The notes under the pieces: model-generated
What the model was told of the DNA's origin: nothing
What the model saw: only the letters and a program-made list of their open reading frames with translations
The model's database searches: none
From: Bacteroidota bacterium
GTDB taxonomy: Bacteria > Bacteroidota > Bacteroidia > Flavobacteriales_D > Crocinitomicaceae
Reading direction: 5' to 3'
Assembly: GCA_006226425.1 (NCBI GenBank)
Contig: SBGX01000026.1
Coordinates: 1 to 58,113, forward strand
Length of the DNA stretch: 58,113 nt
Shown: piece by piece, positions 26,685 to 35,414 of the stretch
Position numbering within the stretch: the first letter of the stretch is position 1
How the letters are laid out: every line of letters begins with the position of its first letter
Position numbers and translations under genes: made by a program

Positions 26685-27284
26685 ATGGAAAAACTATCAA
26701 TCGGGGTAACCGGTGGGATTGGTTCTGGCAAAACAAGCGTTTGTCAGGTACTACAACACTTAGGTTATCCCGTTTTTTATGCCGATCAGGAAGCAAAAAA
26801 CCTCTATACTTCGCATAGTGGTCTTCGAGATCAGGTCATCGAACTCTTTGGTACACAAGCCTACTCAGACGATAAGCTGAATCGATCCTGGGTAGCCCAA
26901 AAGGTTTTCGAAGACGACAAATTGCTGCAACAACTGAACGCCTTGATCCATCCCCTCGTTTTCGAGGCCTACGGAAACTGGTTGCGACGGCAGACCTCCT
27001 CCCTTTGTTTTAATGAATCTGCGCTACTCTTCGAAACTGGTTCCTATAAACGATTTGATTATACCATTTTGGTTTGTGCTCGTGAAGAAAGCAGAATTCA
27101 TCGGGTCATGAAAAGAGACGGAAGCACCCGCGAGTCTGTTCTGGCACGAATGAAACAACAACTCAGTGATGAACACAAAAAAGAACTAGCTGATTTCACT
27201 CTTTTGAATGAAGATGACTCTCCCTTACTCCGGGAGATTCTTTCTTTACGAGACCGGCTCTTACAGCTTCCTCACAAAGATTGA
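26685..27284 (+). CDS. coaE: Dephospho-CoA kinase
   Basis: 199 residues. Last step of coenzyme A synthesis, ATP-dependent phosphorylation of the ribose 3'-OH. Walker A GVTGGIGSGKTSVCQ at the N-terminus, YPVFYADQEAKNL with the substrate-binding Asp, and LIHPLVFEAYGNW. Lid region RIHRVMKRDG. Follows siaB-siaC closely (27 bp) and probably shares their transcript. The last 13 bp overlap the convergent PHP phosphatase gene. Confidence 0.93.
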   Translation: MEKLSIGVTGGIGSGKTSVCQVLQHLGYPVFYADQEAKNLYTSHSGLRDQVIELFGTQAYSDDKLNRSWVAQKVFEDDKLLQQLNALIHPLVFEAYGNWLRRQTSSLCFNESALLFETGSYKRFDYTILVCAREESRIHRVMKRDGSTRESVLARMKQQLSDEHKKELADFTLLNEDDSPLLREILSLRDRLLQLPHKD

Positions 27285-28018
27285 TTGAGCAAATTCAGCT
27301 CCTTCAACTTATGGAAATAGGGGTTCGATGCGTTTTTCTCCAGAATTTGCAGATGTTCGATGCGATGGCAATCCGAACCAACAAAATCAATCAGTCCGTT
27401 GTCAACCAGGTATTTTGCCTGTTTCTCCACGAAAGGTCCATAGTGTCCGCAAAGGGATAGCAAGTTCAACTGGATCAGCACACCATTGTCCCGATACTCC
27501 TGTATTTTTTCCGGTTGGTTGTGATAATAGGGATAGCGTTCATAATGCGCCAAAACGGGTCGGTAACCATTGGTTTTCATCTCAAAAATCAACGAAGTGA
27601 TTCGCTGAGGTTCTGCTCCAAAGGCATATTCAAACAGGACATAGTTATCTCCAAAAGTCAACAACTCTTTCCCTTTGACCTTGTCTATCAGGGTCTCGTC
27701 GTAATAATACTCCGCTGCAGCACCTAATTCAATCTCCATTCCAAACTCTTTGACCTCCTTTCTGACCTCTTCCAGCTTTCCATGAATGATTTCCGGAGTA
27801 TTTCGGTAATAATCTTCCATGATGTGTGGTGTCATAAAGAGTTTGCGGTACCCCATTCGGCTAAACTTCAAGATCATCCCCATCGATTCCTCCATGCTCT
27901 TCGAGCCGTCATCGATTCCTGGTAGCAAATGGCTATGCATGTCAGCACCAAAATAACCGAAATCGATCGGATCCAGTGGCGGACTTTTCTTTCCAAATAA
28001 TTTAGAGAATATGCTCAT
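27272..28018 (-). CDS. PHP-domain phosphotyrosine phosphatase, CpsB/YwqE type
   Basis: 248 residues. Metal-binding motifs of the PHP fold: DMHSHLLPGIDDG, MTPHIMEDYY, GAAAEYYYDE, LAHYERYPYY and VGSDCHRIEHL. In capsule loci of Firmicutes and Bacteroidota this family removes phosphate from tyrosine kinases that control polysaccharide chain length. Here no polysaccharide export, tyrosine kinase or glycan gene is adjacent, so its target is encoded elsewhere. Monocistronic by position; accC upstream ends with a terminator. Confidence 0.88.
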   Translation of the reverse strand: MSIFSKLFGKKSPPLDPIDFGYFGADMHSHLLPGIDDGSKSMEESMGMILKFSRMGYRKLFMTPHIMEDYYRNTPEIIHGKLEEVRKEVKEFGMEIELGAAAEYYYDETLIDKVKGKELLTFGDNYVLFEYAFGAEPQRITSLIFEMKTNGYRPVLAHYERYPYYHNQPEKIQEYRDNGVLIQLNLLSLCGHYGPFVEKQAKYLVDNGLIDFVGSDCHRIEHLQILEKNASNPYFHKLKELNLLNQSL

Positions 28019-28066
28019 TTCTTTCTGCTCGAGTTCTTTGACCCACTATATTAAATCCTGAAATTA

Positions 28067-28100
28067 CAAAAAAAGGCCATCCGCCTGAACAGATGACCTT
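28067..28100 (-). terminator. Terminator of the acc operon
   Basis: On the minus strand AAGGTCATC and GATGGCCTT pair over 9 bp (one G-T pair) around a 10-base loop, followed by a T-run. It lies 22 bp after the accC stop. Confidence 0.85.
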
Positions 28101-28121
28101 CTAATCTAAAATAAATTTATT

Positions 28122-29456
28122 TTAAAATTCAAACGTTTCCATGAATTTCGTAGTGAAATTCCCTTTGTTGAATTGTTCATCTTCCATCAATTTCTGATGG
28201 AACGGGATGGTTGTTTTTATCCCCTCAATGATGTATTCTCCAAGTGCTCGTTTCATTTTCAAAATTGCTTCTTCTCTTGTTTGAGCAACGACAATCAGTT
28301 TTGAAATCATGGAGTCATAGTTCGGTGGAATCGTATATCCTGCATAAACATGCGTGTCAATTCGCACTCCGTGACCTCCTGGTGAGTGATAACTTGTGAT
28401 CTTTCCTGGTGAAGGACGGAAATCGTTGTATGGGTCCTCCGCATTAATACGACACTGAATGGCATGCAGATGTGGCGTATAATTCTTTCCAGAAATCTTC
28501 TCTCCGGCCGCCAGTTTAATCTGCTCCTTAATCAGGTCATAATCGATGACTTCTTCCGTAATCGTATGCTCCACCTGAATTCGTGTATTCATCTCCATGA
28601 AATAGAAATTGCGGTGTTTATCCACCAGGAACTCAACCGTTCCAACCCCTTCGTATTTCACTGCCTTGGCCGCTTTAATCGCTGCCTCTCCCATCTCTTC
28701 ACGCAATTTTTTCGTCATGAAAGGTGATGGTGTTTCCTCTACCAGTTTCTGGTGACGACGCTGGATGGAACAATCTCTTTCAGATAAGTGACATGCATTT
28801 CCGTAACGGTCTCCGGCAATTTGAATCTCAATGTGTCTTGGCTCTTCAATGAATTTCTCCATGTACAAACCATCGTTTCCGAATGCCGCAGCTGATTCCT
28901 GTCTGGCTGAATTCCATGCATCTTCCAGGTCTTCTTCTTTCCAGACCACACGCATTCCTTTTCCTCCTCCTCCGGCAGTTGCTTTCATCATCACCGGATA
29001 GACAATCTTCTTTGCTTGTTTCTTCGCATCTTCCAGATCCTTCAATAGTCCTTTTGATCCTGGGATACAAGGTACTCCGGCTTTAATCATGGTTGCCTTG
29101 GCCGTTGCTTTGTCTCCCATCGCTGCAATTTGTTCTGGCAATGCCCCGATGAACTTAATTCCGTGCTCCTGGCAAATGGACGAAAACTTTTCATTCTCAG
29201 AAAGGAATCCATACCCCGGGTGGATCGCATCTGCATTGGTAATTTCTGCCGCAGCAATAATGTTTGGAATCGACAAATAGGATTTTGCACTGACCGCTGG
29301 TCCGATACAAACCGCTTCATCTGCAAAACGCACGGGCAAACTATCTTTATCCGCAGTTGAATAAACCGCAACAGTCTTAATTCCCATTTCCTTACAGGTA
29401 CGAATCACCCTTAGTGCGATTTCTCCCCGATTCGCAATTAATATTTTCTTAAACAT
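28122..29456 (-). CDS. accC: Acetyl-CoA carboxylase, biotin carboxylase subunit
   Basis: 444 residues. Carboxylates biotin on AccB using ATP and bicarbonate, the first half of malonyl-CoA formation. [18 protein letters not shown] at the N-terminus, [10 protein letters not shown], the ATP-grasp P-loop [33 protein letters not shown] and the active-site [15 protein letters not shown] with the catalytic Arg and Glu. Follows accB by 57 bp in the order fabH-accB-accC and ends the operon. Confidence 0.96.
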   Translation of the reverse strand: MFKKILIANRGEIALRVIRTCKEMGIKTVAVYSTADKDSLPVRFADEAVCIGPAVSAKSYLSIPNIIAAAEITNADAIHPGYGFLSENEKFSSICQEHGIKFIGALPEQIAAMGDKATAKATMIKAGVPCIPGSKGLLKDLEDAKKQAKKIVYPVMMKATAGGGGKGMRVVWKEEDLEDAWNSARQESAAAFGNDGLYMEKFIEEPRHIEIQIAGDRYGNACHLSERDCSIQRRHQKLVEETPSPFMTKKLREEMGEAAIKAAKAVKYEGVGTVEFLVDKHRNFYFMEMNTRIQVEHTITEEVIDYDLIKEQIKLAAGEKISGKNYTPHLHAIQCRINAEDPYNDFRPSPGKITSYHSPGGHGVRIDTHVYAGYTIPPNYDSMISKLIVVAQTREEAILKMKRALGEYIIEGIKTTIPFHQKLMEDEQFNKGNFTTKFMETFEF

Positions 29457-29513
29457 AATATTTCTGTTTAATCCTCAGAACAAACTTCCATTCGAGAAAG
29501 TTCGTATTTCTAT

Positions 29514-30017
29514 TTAAGCTGGTTCAACCTGAAACAATGGTTGATCGTATTCTACAGGAGAGGCATCATCTACCAATACCTTCACGATTTTTCCTGATAT
29601 TTCCGATTCAATCTCATTGAACAATTTCATGGCTTCAATAATACAAACCGTATCCCCTGTAGAAACCACGTCTCCTACCTGTACAAATGACTCCTTATCT
29701 GGTCCCGGTGAACGGTAAAATGTACCGATCATTGGGGAATTGATGGTGATCAGGTTTTCATCATTACCCGCTGGTGCTTCACTTGCTGCAGGTGCAGCAG
29801 CAGGGGCAGGTGCCGCCACTGGTGCTGGTGCTACGGCCGGAACGGCCTGAACCACCGGCTGCGCTTGTGGAGCCTGAACGATAATTGCTTTCTCGTCCTT
29901 TCTATTTCTTCCTCCGGATTTGATCACGATCTTGAAATCTTTTTTCTCGATTTCCACTTCGTTGACCCCTGATTTAGCAACGAACTTAATCAGATCCTGG
30001 ATTTCATTTAAATTCAT
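29514..30017 (-). CDS. accB: Acetyl-CoA carboxylase, biotin carboxyl carrier protein
   Basis: 167 residues. C-terminal biotinyl domain with K131 in IIEAMKLFNEIESE as the biotinylation site, preceded by the thumb SPMIGTFYRSPGPDKESF. Residues about 47-85 are a Pro/Ala-rich flexible linker (APAPVAAPAPAAAPA); the N-terminal helix NLNEIQDLIKFVAKS is conserved. Placed between fabH (37 bp upstream) and accC. Confidence 0.95.
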   Translation of the reverse strand: MNLNEIQDLIKFVAKSGVNEVEIEKKDFKIVIKSGGRNRKDEKAIIVQAPQAQPVVQAVPAVAPAPVAAPAPAAAPAASEAPAGNDENLITINSPMIGTFYRSPGPDKESFVQVGDVVSTGDTVCIIEAMKLFNEIESEISGKIVKVLVDDASPVEYDQPLFQVEPA

Positions 30018-30054
30018 ATTTTTTCTTTTTGATTGACTAAATATACTACTAATT

Positions 30055-31044
30055 TTAGGAATTGTAGGCCCATTTCAAATAAACGGCACCCCAGGTAAAT
30101 CCGCCTCCAAACGCAGACAAAATTACGTTATCTCCTTTCTTTAATTGCTTTTCCCAATCCCATAAACACAAAGGCAAAGTTCCTGCTGTCGTGTTTCCGT
30201 ATTTTTGAATGTTGATCATGACTTTCTCCGTAGGAAGTCCCATTCGTTGAGCCGTCGCGTCAATGATTCGAAGGTTTGCCTGATGCGGAACCAACCAATC
30301 AACATCCTCACTCTTCAAATTATTCTTTTCCATGATTTCGGCCGAAACTTCCGCCATGTTAGTCACCGCAAACTTAAACACGGTTTTTCCCTCCTGCTTC
30401 ACGAAATGCATTCTTTCTTCCACCGTACGAACGGTTGGTGGATTCACTGAACCTCCGGCTGGTTGATAAAGGTACTGTCTTCCAGACCCGTCCGTTCTCA
30501 AAATGGCATCCTGAATTCCCAAACCTTCTTCATTTGGCTCTAGCAGAACGACTCCTCCTCCGTCTCCGAAAATAACACAGGTTGTTCGGTCCTCATAATC
30601 CAGGATGGAACTCATCATATCTGCCCCGATGACCAGCACTTTTTTGTGCGTTCCAGACTCAATAAATTTTGAGCCGGTTTGCAGTCCAAAAATGAATCCA
30701 GAACATGCGGAGTTTAAATCATAGCCCCAGGCATTTTTCATTCCTGTCTTATCACAAACGACATTCGCTGTACTTGGGAAGGTATAATCCGGTGTAACCG
30801 TGGCCACAATCACCAATTCTATCTCCAGGGGATCAATTCCCTTTTTTTCCAGCAGACCTTTCACTGCTTCAGCAGCCATGTCGGAAGTACTTCCGTTCTC
30901 CAGTTTTCTCCGTTCGATAATTCCGGTTCTTGTACGAATCCACTCATCCGAGGTATCGACGATCTTTGCCAGATCATGATTTGTTACCACGTTTGGAGGT
31001 AAATACCCGTGAACGGCCGTTATTGCTGCTGTAATTTTACTCAT
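30055..31044 (-). CDS. fabH: 3-oxoacyl-ACP synthase III
   Basis: 329 residues. Condenses a short acyl-CoA with malonyl-ACP to start fatty acid elongation. Catalytic triad visible: C114 in NSACSGFIFG, H254 in VPHQANLRI and N284 in YGNTTAGTLP. N-terminus ITAVHGYLPPNVVTN and DEWIRTRTGIIERR are typical. Follows plsX by 6 bp, the common plsX-fabH order. Confidence 0.95.
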   Translation of the reverse strand: MSKITAAITAVHGYLPPNVVTNHDLAKIVDTSDEWIRTRTGIIERRKLENGSTSDMAAEAVKGLLEKKGIDPLEIELVIVATVTPDYTFPSTANVVCDKTGMKNAWGYDLNSACSGFIFGLQTGSKFIESGTHKKVLVIGADMMSSILDYEDRTTCVIFGDGGGVVLLEPNEEGLGIQDAILRTDGSGRQYLYQPAGGSVNPPTVRTVEERMHFVKQEGKTVFKFAVTNMAEVSAEIMEKNNLKSEDVDWLVPHQANLRIIDATAQRMGLPTEKVMINIQKYGNTTAGTLPLCLWDWEKQLKKGDNVILSAFGGGFTWGAVYLKWAYNS

Positions 31045-31050
31045 TCCTTC

Positions 31051-31989
31051 TTAGTTAAATGCTTCGTTAATTTTTCCGGCCAGGCCAGATTTAGCAACTT
31101 CATATGAATGAAGGATCATGCTTCTGACAGCTTTATCGTTTGAAATTCCGTGACCAATTATGACATTTCCTTTGACGCCTAAGATAGGGGTTCCCCCATA
31201 ATTTTCATAATTAAATCGGTCAAAGTATTCGTCCTGAATTCCTCGCTTTTTCATCAGCGTATAAATCCCTTCGGCTTCTTTGAGAACAACATTTCCAGTG
31301 AAGCCATCGCATACGATGACGTCTGCCGCTCCCGTAAAGAGGTCTCTTCCTTCAATATTTCCAACAAAATTGATTTCATCGGATTCTTTCAGCAACTTGT
31401 GCGTTGCCAGCGTCAATAAATTCCCCTTGGTTTCTTCCTCTCCAATATTGAGTAAACCAACACGAGGCTGCTCTATGTTATAGACGTTTTTGGCATAGAG
31501 CGATCCCAGTACTCCAAACTGATACAAAATGTCTGCTTTGCAATCTGCGTTTGAGCCAACGTCCAGTAAGATCGAATTTCCTCCGTCTACCGTTGGCAAT
31601 ACCGATGTAATACATGGACGAATAATTCCCGGAATCGTATTCACCTTGTAGATGGAACCAACCAACATGGCCCCGGTATTCCCAGTACTGGCAAACACCT
31701 GGATATTTCCCTTGGACAAATGCTCAAAACCTACTGCAATACTGCTGTTTGGCTTCTGAGGAATTGCCCTGGTCGGGTGATCATGCATGGTAATGACATC
31801 CGGTGCATGTACGATTTCAAAGTCGGATGCATCGGCACCATGTGCAGAAAGGCAAGCCAGGATTTGATCCTGATTGCCAAACAATACAATCCGAATATCT
31901 TTCGGAAGTTGCTTCTGTGCAAGGATTGCACCGGCTACATTTGCATCCGGAGCAAAATCCCCTCCCAACGTGTCAATACCAATCTTCAT
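31051..31989 (-). CDS. plsX: Phosphate acyltransferase PlsX
   Basis: 312 residues. Converts acyl-ACP to acyl-phosphate for phospholipid synthesis. IGIDTLGGDFAPDANVAGA at the N-terminus, MHDHPTRAIPQKPNSSI, FASTGNTGAMLVGS, LLDVGSNADCKA, LLNIGEEETKGN, VCDGFTGNVVLK and the C-terminal GHGISNDKAVRSMI are all family hallmarks. Lies between rpmF (22 bp) and fabH (6 bp). Confidence 0.95.
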   Translation of the reverse strand: MKIGIDTLGGDFAPDANVAGAILAQKQLPKDIRIVLFGNQDQILACLSAHGADASDFEIVHAPDVITMHDHPTRAIPQKPNSSIAVGFEHLSKGNIQVFASTGNTGAMLVGSIYKVNTIPGIIRPCITSVLPTVDGGNSILLDVGSNADCKADILYQFGVLGSLYAKNVYNIEQPRVGLLNIGEEETKGNLLTLATHKLLKESDEINFVGNIEGRDLFTGAADVIVCDGFTGNVVLKEAEGIYTLMKKRGIQDEYFDRFNYENYGGTPILGVKGNVIIGHGISNDKAVRSMILHSYEVAKSGLAGKINEAFN

Positions 31990-32011
31990 AAAGAAGAAGT
32001 ATTTACGCTGA

Positions 32012-32203
32012 TTATACAGCCAACTCTTTCTCTGCTACTACTTTTCCTTTGTAGTATAGCTTTCCTTCATGCCAGTGTGCATGATGGAACAAATGTGGCT
32101 GACCTGTTGTTGCGCAAATCGCAATGTTTTTAGCTTCTGCCTTAACATGCGTTCTTCTTTTGTCTCGTCTGGTTTTCGACGTTTTTCTCTTAGGATGTGC
32201 CAT
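32012..32203 (-). CDS. rpmF: 50S ribosomal protein L32
   Basis: 63 residues. Begins [19 protein letters not shown], the typical basic L32 start. Of the zinc-ribbon cysteine positions, one Cys (ICATTG) is present, with histidines in [10 protein letters not shown], so this looks like a form lacking the full four-Cys ribbon. It sits in the conserved yceD-rpmF-plsX order, which ties ribosome and lipid synthesis genes. Confidence 0.93.
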   Translation of the reverse strand: MAHPKRKTSKTRRDKRRTHVKAEAKNIAICATTGQPHLFHHAHWHEGKLYYKGKVVAEKELAV

Positions 32204-32224
32204 TTTATTATATAATTAACTATT

Positions 32225-32764
32225 CTAATTCAAATTTTTTAAAATCGACCAGGGATCTTCTCCATCTTCCTCGTCCTGGTCTTCATCTATTTCTTCCTCC
32301 TCCTCTTCTGCATTCACAGTGTATTTCCGGATCAGTTCCCACATTTCCTCATCACAATCTCCTTCCGGATGAATCTTCCGTGCCGGCATCGACACGAGAA
32401 TCAATTCGTAAATCGCTTCCCGCACATCTATCTGGTATTCGTCCGGGTGCAACACGATCAGGTTTTCATCATCGGATTCCTCCAAACCAAACTTGTAAAT
32501 CAAATTCAGCGTTCCTTCCAATTCCAACTCCATCTCCCCATTGCAACGATCGCAAGTGGTTAAGCCATTTCCTTTAAGCTCAAAAGCCGCCAGGAGCATG
32601 GTCTCTTTCTTCTCCAGTTCCAACTTCACTTCCATATCCACGGACTCCAGGGGAGCATGTGGCATGGATTCAAAGAACGAATCCTCAATTTTGTACTCAA
32701 ACTGATGTTTTCCGACCTTAAGTCCCACAAAAGGGATATGATACAACTTGTCAGAACCCGCCAC
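32225..32764 (-). CDS. YceD/DUF177-family protein
   Basis: 179 residues from a GTG start; no in-frame ATG lies between the predicted transcription start and this codon. Central Cys pair in CDRCNGEMELELEGT is the family mark, followed by IYKFG and a long acidic C-terminus (EEEEEEIDEDQDEEDGED). YceD proteins are linked to 23S rRNA or large-subunit assembly in plants and bacteria. First gene of the rpmF-plsX-fabH-accB-accC operon, 21 bp from rpmF. Confidence 0.88.
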   Translation of the reverse strand: MAGSDKLYHIPFVGLKVGKHQFEYKIEDSFFESMPHAPLESVDMEVKLELEKKETMLLAAFELKGNGLTTCDRCNGEMELELEGTLNLIYKFGLEESDDENLIVLHPDEYQIDVREAIYELILVSMPARKIHPEGDCDEEMWELIRKYTVNAEEEEEEIDEDQDEEDGEDPWSILKNLN

Positions 32765-32783
32765 TGTACAAAATTTTGGAGTG

Positions 32784-32791
32784 CAAAGGTA
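32784..32791 (-). promoter_or_regulatory. -7 element of the yceD-rpmF-plsX-fabH-accBC operon
   Basis: Minus-strand TACCTTTG matches TAnnTTTG exactly, 20 bp before the GTG at 32764. A T-rich TTTTTAAC about 22 bases upstream may be the -33 region. Confidence 0.6.
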
Positions 32792-32850
32792 CTAAAATTA
32801 AATCTATCTTGTTAAAAACTTTTCGTTTTTTTTGAAAACTCCTCGCCTCA

Positions 32851-33921
32851 TCAGACTTCTTCTTTTTTCGAGGCTTTCCCTTTCGTATTTTCTCCTTTTG
32901 AAATCGGTAAGGGGTTTGCATTAATTTCTTTCATGAACTGACGATTTCGATAAATATCTATCGCTGCATAAATCGCACTCCGCATCGATTGCTCGGAAGC
33001 TTTATTCTTTCCTGCAATATCAAAGGCCGTTCCGTGATCTGGAGAAGTTCTCACAATAGGCAAGCCGGCCGTAAAATTAACCCCTTCATCAAAGGCCAGG
33101 GCCTTGAACCCAGTGAGTCCCTGATCGTGATACATGGCCAACACCCCGTCAAATTCAGTCAGGCTGGAAGAACCAAAAAAACTATCCGATGGGTACGGTC
33201 CGAAAACCATCGATCCTCCTGACTTCATTTCCTGAATCGCCGGGTTGATCACCTCTTGCTCTTCCTGTCCCATTTTTCCCTTTTCTCCAGCATGGGGATT
33301 CAGGCCTAACACCGCTATTTTTGGTCGGACAATTTTAAAGTCCTTTTTCAAACTATTCTCCAACATGCTTAGTTTCCGGACAATCTTTTCCTTCGTTAAC
33401 TGTGCCGGAACGTCTTTTAAGGCAACATGCGAGGTAACCATCGCGACCCGAAGGTTTCCACCAACCATCAGCATGAGTGCTTCCTCCTGATTCGCCACAT
33501 GTGCGAGGTACTCTGTATGGCCCGGGAACTCAAAGCCTGCCTTTATAATTCCATCCTTTGAAATTGGAGCTGTCACCAATACATCTATTTTATTGGCCGC
33601 TAGTTCTTCCGTTGCTTTTTCCAGGGATAAATACGCATACTTACCTCCCGTTTCAGTTGATTTCCCCAACTCAAATTCAATCTCATCATTCCATACATTG
33701 ACGATATTTACCTTTTTGGGAAGCGCCTCTGATGCTGACTTACATGATTGATACGAAAATTCCTGGTTTCCAATAGCCTTCTTGTGGTAAGAAATCGTCT
33801 TGGTGGAAGCATAGATAATCGGCACACAATCCTGAAGCATGCGGTTGTCGCTCAATGCCTTTATGATGATCTCCGGACCAATTCCGTTAATGTCTCCTAT
33901 TGTTATCCCTACTCGAATCAT
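32851..33921 (-). CDS. pdxA: 4-hydroxythreonine-4-phosphate dehydrogenase
   Basis: 356 residues. NAD-dependent oxidation and decarboxylation in pyridoxal 5'-phosphate synthesis. GITIGDINGIGPEIIIKAL at the start, PGHTEYLAHVA, GLNPHAGEKG, MYHDQGLTGFKALAF and the metal-binding RTSPDHGTAFDIAGK. The C-terminus ends in a lysine-rich tail. It begins 3 bp after the aminopeptidase stop, so both are likely one transcript. Confidence 0.94.
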   Translation of the reverse strand: MIRVGITIGDINGIGPEIIIKALSDNRMLQDCVPIIYASTKTISYHKKAIGNQEFSYQSCKSASEALPKKVNIVNVWNDEIEFELGKSTETGGKYAYLSLEKATEELAANKIDVLVTAPISKDGIIKAGFEFPGHTEYLAHVANQEEALMLMVGGNLRVAMVTSHVALKDVPAQLTKEKIVRKLSMLENSLKKDFKIVRPKIAVLGLNPHAGEKGKMGQEEQEVINPAIQEMKSGGSMVFGPYPSDSFFGSSSLTEFDGVLAMYHDQGLTGFKALAFDEGVNFTAGLPIVRTSPDHGTAFDIAGKNKASEQSMRSAIYAAIDIYRNRQFMKEINANPLPISKGENTKGKASKKEEV

Positions 33922-33924
33922 TCT

Positions 33925-35310
33925 TTACTCGTAATTTTTTAAAAATTCATGCAATAAACGAACTCCTGTTCCGGTACCTCCTTTTCCTTTATAATTTTCC
34001 TCTGAGGACAAAAAAGAAGGGCCGGCTATATCCAAATGGATGTATGGCGCTTTGACGAAATGCTCCAAAAATTTCCCCGCCGTAATCATTCCTGCGTAAC
34101 GCCCCCCAATGTTCTTTAAATCGGCAATGGAAGATTTCATTTCATCCAGGTACTCATCCCAAAACGGAAGATTCACGACCCGTTCATGTGTCTGCTCTCC
34201 AGCTCTTTCCAACTGTTGCATCTTCTTTTTAGACGCATTTCCCATCATACAGGAAGCTTTTGTTCCTATTGCTGCCACGGCAGCCCCTGTCAAAGTAGCC
34301 GCATCAACAACCAATTCAGGATCATACTTGGCCGAATAAGCAAGTGCATCAGCCAAAATCATTCTTCCTTCCGCATCCGTATTCAATACTTCTACCGTTG
34401 TTCCGTCGTACATAGTGATCACATCCCCTGGGACGTATGCCTTTTGACCTGGCCTGTTGTCTGTTGCCGGAATCAACGCGATAATATGCACATTCAATTT
34501 GTTCAGTGCCGCTGCATAAACCGCTCCAGCCATACATGCTGCTCCGGCCATGTCACTTTTCATGAAATCCATGGATCCGGCAGTCGGTTTTAAACTCAAA
34601 CCTCCCGTATCATAAACAACACCTTTACCAACCAGCACAATCGGGCGCTTGTTTTTCGGCTTGGGGCCTTTGTATTCCAGGATGTTGAAGGTTGGTGGAT
34701 CGATCGATCCCCTGTTAACGGCTAAAAGTCCACCCATTTTCAAGGATTCGATTTTCGACTTGCCGAGTACCTGAAGCTTAAAGCCAGATTCATCCGAAAT
34801 CTTACCTATTTCTTTGGACAACTGTTCCGCTGTTAAATACGACAAAGGCTGATTGACCATGTCTCTCGTCCACGACACGGCCTTCACCAAATTGTTTAAC
34901 TCAGTTACTTTGTCTGCAGACACTCCTTTCAGTCCAACCTTTCTAAGTCCGTACTTTCTTTTATTGGCATCTTTAAAATAGACCAAAAACTGATAGTTTG
35001 ACAGCGCTAAACCCTCTCCGACCGACCAAACGGCTTCAGGCAGACCGCTAATCTCCACTTCTTTTTCTTCCTTACTTAATGCTTTTCTGAAATTATACCC
35101 ATAGATCCGAAGCTGTTCAACCTCCTTTTTTTGCTCCCCGAAGGCAATTGTCCGGTCTGATAAACGGAAACTTTCAAAACTCTTCTGTGACTTTTTAAAC
35201 GCTTCATAGAAATCCCTTAAATTGGTCGGGACATCCACCTTTCCTTTTTTGGATACAATGAACAGCGTACTTCGTTTCTCGTTTAATTTCTTGATGGGTA
35301 TCAGTTTCAT
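33925..35310 (-). CDS. M17 leucyl aminopeptidase
   Basis: 461 residues. Cytosolic di-zinc or manganese aminopeptidase. The catalytic half shows VGKGVVYDTGGLSLKP with metal-binding Asp and the active-site Lys, MKSDMAGAA, and the signature VLNTDAEGRMILADALAY. The N-terminal half is the usual poorly conserved domain. Full length for this lineage. Next to pdxA on the same strand; a strong hairpin terminator separates it from the MORN protein gene upstream. Confidence 0.93.
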   Translation of the reverse strand: MKLIPIKKLNEKRSTLFIVSKKGKVDVPTNLRDFYEAFKKSQKSFESFRLSDRTIAFGEQKKEVEQLRIYGYNFRKALSKEEKEVEISGLPEAVWSVGEGLALSNYQFLVYFKDANKRKYGLRKVGLKGVSADKVTELNNLVKAVSWTRDMVNQPLSYLTAEQLSKEIGKISDESGFKLQVLGKSKIESLKMGGLLAVNRGSIDPPTFNILEYKGPKPKNKRPIVLVGKGVVYDTGGLSLKPTAGSMDFMKSDMAGAACMAGAVYAAALNKLNVHIIALIPATDNRPGQKAYVPGDVITMYDGTTVEVLNTDAEGRMILADALAYSAKYDPELVVDAATLTGAAVAAIGTKASCMMGNASKKKMQQLERAGEQTHERVVNLPFWDEYLDEMKSSIADLKNIGGRYAGMITAGKFLEHFVKAPYIHLDIAGPSFLSSEENYKGKGGTGTGVRLLHEFLKNYE

Positions 35311-35354
35311 GACAATCTATTTGATCACTGGTAAAAGTACAAATTCCCTGGCAG

Positions 35355-35390
35355 AAAAAAGCCGTTTGTCAAATTGACAAACGGCTTTTA
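35355..35390 (-). terminator. Rho-independent terminator after the MORN-repeat gene
   Basis: GCCGTTTGTCAA and TTGACAAACGGC form a perfect 12-bp stem flanked by A- and T-runs, 25 bp beyond the stop of the minus-strand gene at 35415-36296. The symmetrical flanks allow it to work in both directions. Confidence 0.92.
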
Positions 35391-35414
35391 AATATTTCCG
35401 TATAAAGTTATATC

